A stretch of DNA of 7,574 bases from UBA11524 sp964391995 (GTDB taxonomy: Bacteria > Bacillota > Clostridia > Christensenellales > Aristaeellaceae): contig CAYMOM010000096.1 of NCBI GenBank assembly GCA_964391995.1, positions 1-7,574 of the forward strand. The letters run 5' to 3'. A program made the position numbers and the translations under genes. Shown one piece after another: positions 5,330 through 7,574 of the stretch. The notes under the pieces were generated by a model. It ran no database searches. It saw only the letters and a program-made list of their open reading frames with translations, and was not told the origin of the DNA. How positions within the stretch are numbered: position 1 is the first letter of the stretch; every line of letters begins with the position of its first letter.

Positions 5330-6362
5330 AATCGATCTCCACCACGCCCGGGTACTGGCTCATGACCTCCTCCGCCGCGTTCAGGAAGGTAGCAGCAGCC
5401 TCCGGTGCGGGGGTAAAGGGCTGGCCATCCACCAGCAGCTCCACCTTTTTCACGCCCGGGAACTGGCTGGCGGTGAACAGTACCGCCCGGATGGCCTGCT
5501 GTCCCCCATCGTCCTGCTGTACCACATTGATAAACTCCTGGCTGAAATCAATGGTGGCAGTACCGTCCTTCACCGTAACGGATTTCACGCCGCAGCCTTC
5601 CGGCAGGGGACGTTCCAGGCCGCTGTCATCTTTGGGGCCTTTCGCCAGTTCCAGAATGGCGGTGGAAATGTCCGCCGGGGAGAACACTGTGCGGGTCACC
5701 GGCACCAGCAGCCGCCCGCTGGCGGAGGGAAAGTACAATTGTACCTGCTCCGCGTAGGAGGAGGACAGGGTGGTCACGCTTTCCAGGTTCACCATATCCT
5801 CCGTAAACGCGCCGCTGACGTCCGTGCCATGGGTCAGCTTGCTGCGCTTCTGTCCATCAAAGAGGAAGGAAACCTCCTCCACCGTGTCAAAGCCGCACAG
5901 GGCCGCCGCCGCGCCGTGCACCATCAGCAGTTCTTCCTCTGCGGTGGCGCAGTTCAGGGCTTCCTTGCTCATGTCCAGCCGGGCTTTCCCGTCGGCAATG
6001 TCCAAATCGAAGGTCACGCCCTCGGGAATCACATTGGTCAGGCCCATGCGGGCAGCAGCCAGGTCGTTCTCGCTGGACTTGACCATCAGGGCCAGGGTGG
6101 CCTTGGCCACGCCGTCCTGCTTGGGCACCTGCCTGGTGACGGGCACCAGGTAGCCGTCACCATCCTCATACCAGCAAACGGTGGACTGCATATCCACATT
6201 GCTGGCGCTGGCGGAGGTTTCCGCCGCGGTCAGGGGCGGCTCCTCGTAGAGGGTTTCCACGGTGGTTTCGCCGCCGCCCTGAAGGGCCAGCGCCACCACC
6301 AGCGCCGCCGCGCACACAATCAAAATCCGTTCCAGGTCAGCCCGTTTCCATTTCAGCTTCAC
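5328..6362 (-). CDS. Membrane-anchored tandem GerMN-domain protein (GerM-like)
   Basis: A 344-residue protein with an N-terminal membrane helix (about 13-28, after a basic MKLKWKR start), a variable Thr/Ser/Glu linker to about 58, and two GerMN domains (Pfam PF10646), about 60-180 and 205-320. The repeats correspond to each other: YLVPVTRQV (71-79) with LLVPVTRTV (218-226), VTFDLDIADGKARLDMSKE with VKSVTVKDGTATIDFSQEF, and VEEVSFLFDGQ with VKKVELLVDGQ. Bacillus subtilis GerM has the same tandem layout, is made in the mother cell under sigma-E, and works with the SpoIIIA-SpoIIQ complex during engulfment. Unlike GerM there is no lipobox, so the anchor is a helix. The start is GTG, with AGGAGG at 6370-6375 and a 7-base spacer. 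A sporulation role is likely but not proven, since GerMN domains also occur in other envelope proteins. Confidence 0.88.
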   Translation of the reverse strand: MKLKWKRADLERILIVCAAALVVALALQGGGETTVETLYEEPPLTAAETSASASNVDMQSTVCWYEDGDGYLVPVTRQVPKQDGVAKATLALMVKSSENDLAAARMGLTNVIPEGVTFDLDIADGKARLDMSKEALNCATAEEELLMVHGAAAALCGFDTVEEVSFLFDGQKRSKLTHGTDVSGAFTEDMVNLESVTTLSSSYAEQVQLYFPSASGRLLVPVTRTVFSPADISTAILELAKGPKDDSGLERPLPEGCGVKSVTVKDGTATIDFSQEFINVVQQDDGGQQAIRAVLFTASQFPGVKKVELLVDGQPFTPAPEAAATFLNAAEEVMSQYPGVVEID

Positions 6363-6392
6363 CGCTATGCCTCCTCGCGTGTTGGTTAAGAC

Positions 6393-6421
6393 AAACTATG
6401 CAAAGGGCAGCAGCGATATGC
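6393..6421 (-). promoter_or_regulatory. Possible sigma-E-type sporulation promoter before the GerMN gene
   Basis: On the minus strand GCATATC (6415-6421) and CATAGTTT (6393-6400) are 14 bases apart. The Bacillus sigma-E pattern as I recall it is KMATATT, 14-15 bases, CATACAMT; this gives about 6 of 7 and 5 of 8 matches with fitting spacing. No good sigma-A promoter is present in the 59-base gap. It is only a candidate, because AT-rich motifs of this length arise by chance. Confidence 0.35.
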
Positions 6422-7441
6422 TTACTCGAAAATCACCTGGCGCCACAGCCGGTGGCCGGCGCGCTCCATCAGCTTCTGATCCTTCTTCAGCACCTTTTCA
6501 AACAGGGTGATGTGCACGCTGTCCTTTTCCTGCTTCCAGCGGCCCACCACCCGGCCCCGGAGCAGCACCGGCGGCAGCACAATGCCCGCCAGGTTGAAGA
6601 TGCCCCGCAGGTGCTCCGGTGGCAGGAAGGGGTTGTCCTCCTTGCGGTAGCCCAGCATCAGCTGGTCAAACCCGGCCAGGAACAAGCACTCCGGTATGTC
6701 CTGCTGCAGCGCGGCGCCATCCAGATAGAAGTAGTCCTTTCCTTGGCAGGCGGCATGCGCCACTGGCAATTCAGCCAGCCAGGCTTTCACGGTTTTTTGC
6801 GGCACATGGAAGAAATACGCCGCATCCCGCAGGGTTGCCGGGCCAAAGTGGGTGAAGTACCGCCGGGCCAGTTCCAGCTGGGCATCCCTTTCCGGCAGCG
6901 GCGCAAAGGGCGGACAGAGCCGGTAGGCCTTCTCCTGCTGCACCTTGAAGCAGATGACCCCCATCTGCGCCAGCTCGCCAATCACCCCACCCCAGCCGTT
7001 GAACAGGCAGGCCTCCTCCTGCTCCGTCATGCCGTTTTTCAGGCACAGCGTCCGTAGCGCCTGACGGGTGTCCGCGCCGGATGCAATGCCCTGCACCACC
7101 AGATGGGCAAAGCACCGCTCCCGCTCTGGCGGCAGGGCGCGCCCCTGGGCGGACATCCACTGATACCAGCCGCTTTCGCACACATCCTCCGCCGTTCCCT
7201 GGCGGCGGATGTACAGCGGCAGATCCCTTTCCGGAATCAGGTGCACCGTGCCCCGGAGCGTCCAGGTTTTCACCAGGCCGTCAACCGCCGTGCTGCCGGT
7301 GCGGATGCGCAGCGCGTGGAGCGCCGCGCCCAGAAACTGGGCCTGCACGCCGCACAGGTTCCGCGTTACCTCCAGCGCATTCCCCTGGGAAAGCAGGTAC
7401 TGTCCCTGCATGCGCCGCAGCATGATTTCCTGCATGTCCAT
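6422..7441 (-). CDS. AlkZ-like winged-helix DNA glycosylase (HTH_42 family)
   Basis: A 339-residue protein of the winged-helix HTH_42 family (Pfam PF06224), whose studied members (Streptomyces AlkZ, Escherichia coli YcaQ/AlkX) are DNA glycosylases that remove bulky alkylated bases or unhook interstrand crosslinks. Visible marks are GVQAQFLGAALHALRIRTG (31-49) with the catalytic-type Gln-x-Gln (Q33, Q35), TWTLRGTVHLIPERDL (59-73), a winged-helix segment around FTHFGPATLRDAAYFFHVP (196-214), FLAGFDQLMLGYR (254-266), and the C-terminal FNLAGIVLPPVLLRGRVVGRW (282-302). Length is normal. The start at 7441 has GGAGGTG (7448-7454) 6 bases before it; reading further upstream crosses a terminator. A Met three codons later is an alternative. 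It is followed by the GerMN gene after 59 bases. Substrate cannot be read from the sequence; some relatives protect producers of genotoxic natural products, but no such cluster is visible here. Confidence 0.9.
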   Translation of the reverse strand: MDMQEIMLRRMQGQYLLSQGNALEVTRNLCGVQAQFLGAALHALRIRTGSTAVDGLVKTWTLRGTVHLIPERDLPLYIRRQGTAEDVCESGWYQWMSAQGRALPPERERCFAHLVVQGIASGADTRQALRTLCLKNGMTEQEEACLFNGWGGVIGELAQMGVICFKVQQEKAYRLCPPFAPLPERDAQLELARRYFTHFGPATLRDAAYFFHVPQKTVKAWLAELPVAHAACQGKDYFYLDGAALQQDIPECLFLAGFDQLMLGYRKEDNPFLPPEHLRGIFNLAGIVLPPVLLRGRVVGRWKQEKDSVHITLFEKVLKKDQKLMERAGHRLWRQVIFE

Positions 7442-7460
7442 TTCCCACACCTCCGCCTTG

Positions 7461-7466
7461 ATTATA
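7461..7466 (-). promoter_or_regulatory. TATAAT -10 box for the AlkZ-like gene
   Basis: A perfect TATAAT on the minus strand lies 7 bases before the ribosome-binding site of the AlkZ-like gene, so the leader would be only about 13 bases. The -35 region is weak (TTTCTT at 7484-7489 for a 17-base spacer) and there is no TGn extension. Its position just after a terminator makes a promoter here expected. Confidence 0.5.
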
Positions 7467-7513
7467 CCGGCTTTCCCGGCCCCAAGAAAGCGAACATGGC
7501 GTAAACTTTGGCA

Positions 7514-7540
7514 CAAAAAAAGCAGCCCGGTTGGGCCGCT
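7514..7540 (-). terminator. Intrinsic terminator of the gene upstream of the AlkZ-like gene
   Basis: The transcript forms an 8-bp stem (7533-7540 with 7521-7528; AGCGGCCC and GGGCTGCT, one G-U pair) with a 4-base loop, followed by seven U (7515-7521, the first of them also closing the stem). It lies 10 bases after a double stop codon, which fits the end of a gene at the right edge. Confidence 0.88.
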
Positions 7541-7553
7541 CTTTGCGATGCTA

Positions 7554-7574
7554 TTATCCACGACGGGCAGCAAA
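7554..7574 (-). CDS. Likely last six codons of an upstream gene (partial)
   Basis: In one minus-strand frame the edge of the window reads Phe-Ala-Ala-Arg-Arg-Gly, then TAA and, directly after it, TAG (7551-7553). An intrinsic terminator begins 10 bases later, so a gene must end about here and this frame fits best. Six residues are too few to name a product. Confidence 0.4.
   Translation of the reverse strand, partial: FAARRG

Noticed and set aside
7442..7573. In-frame extension of the AlkZ-like gene to the window edge
   Set aside because: It runs through the terminator at 7514-7540 and a TATAAT box, and family similarity begins only after the start at 7441, which has a good ribosome-binding site.
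1..7574. Mobile elements, CRISPR arrays, tRNA or rRNA genes and toxin-antitoxin or phage-defence genes
   Set aside because: No direct repeat arrays, terminal inverted repeats, transposase or integrase motifs, tRNA-like sequences or defence domains were seen on either strand.

Overview
The window reads as ordinary chromosomal DNA from a GC-rich member of the Bacillota, most likely a gut-type Clostridia. The reasons are a flotillin-like FloA next to a short NfeD, a GerMN-domain protein typical of spore formers, a zinc-finger RecO, a cytidylate kinase-like protein of the Firmicutes type, and strong AGGAGG ribosome-binding sites before most genes. No finer taxonomy can be supported. All ten recognisable genes lie on the minus strand, so transcription runs from right to left. 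No RNA gene, mobile element, CRISPR array or frameshifted gene is visible.

Layout in the order of transcription. At the right edge, what looks like the last six codons of an upstream gene end in a double stop, followed by a clear intrinsic terminator (7514-7540). A TATAAT box then precedes an AlkZ-like winged-helix DNA glycosylase (6422-7441), a GTG-started, membrane-anchored tandem GerMN protein (5328-6362) and recO (4539-5267). A second unit starts at an extended -10 promoter near 4500 and carries a cytidylate kinase-like gene (3803-4441), whose stop overlaps the start of a secreted protein of unknown function (3087-3806). A strong terminator ends it (3044-3077). A third unit starts at a near-consensus sigma-A promoter (3012-3040) that sits almost on top of the trmL start codon. 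It holds trmL, a small acidic single-pass membrane protein, and two adjacent uracil-DNA glycosylase genes, one with and one without the iron-sulfur cysteines. It ends in an imperfect hairpin (853-897). The last unit, from an extended -10 at 840-848, is nfeD-floA; floA runs off the left edge.

The recurring theme is DNA repair: an AlkZ-like glycosylase, RecO and two family-4-type uracil-DNA glycosylases in 7.6 kb, although they belong to at least two transcription units. The membrane theme (NfeD, FloA, the acidic membrane protein, the GerMN protein) is spread between them. I see no convincing new multi-gene system. The points most worth following are the paired Fe-S-plus and Fe-S-minus glycosylases, the near-leaderless trmL promoter, and the two unrecognised envelope proteins.
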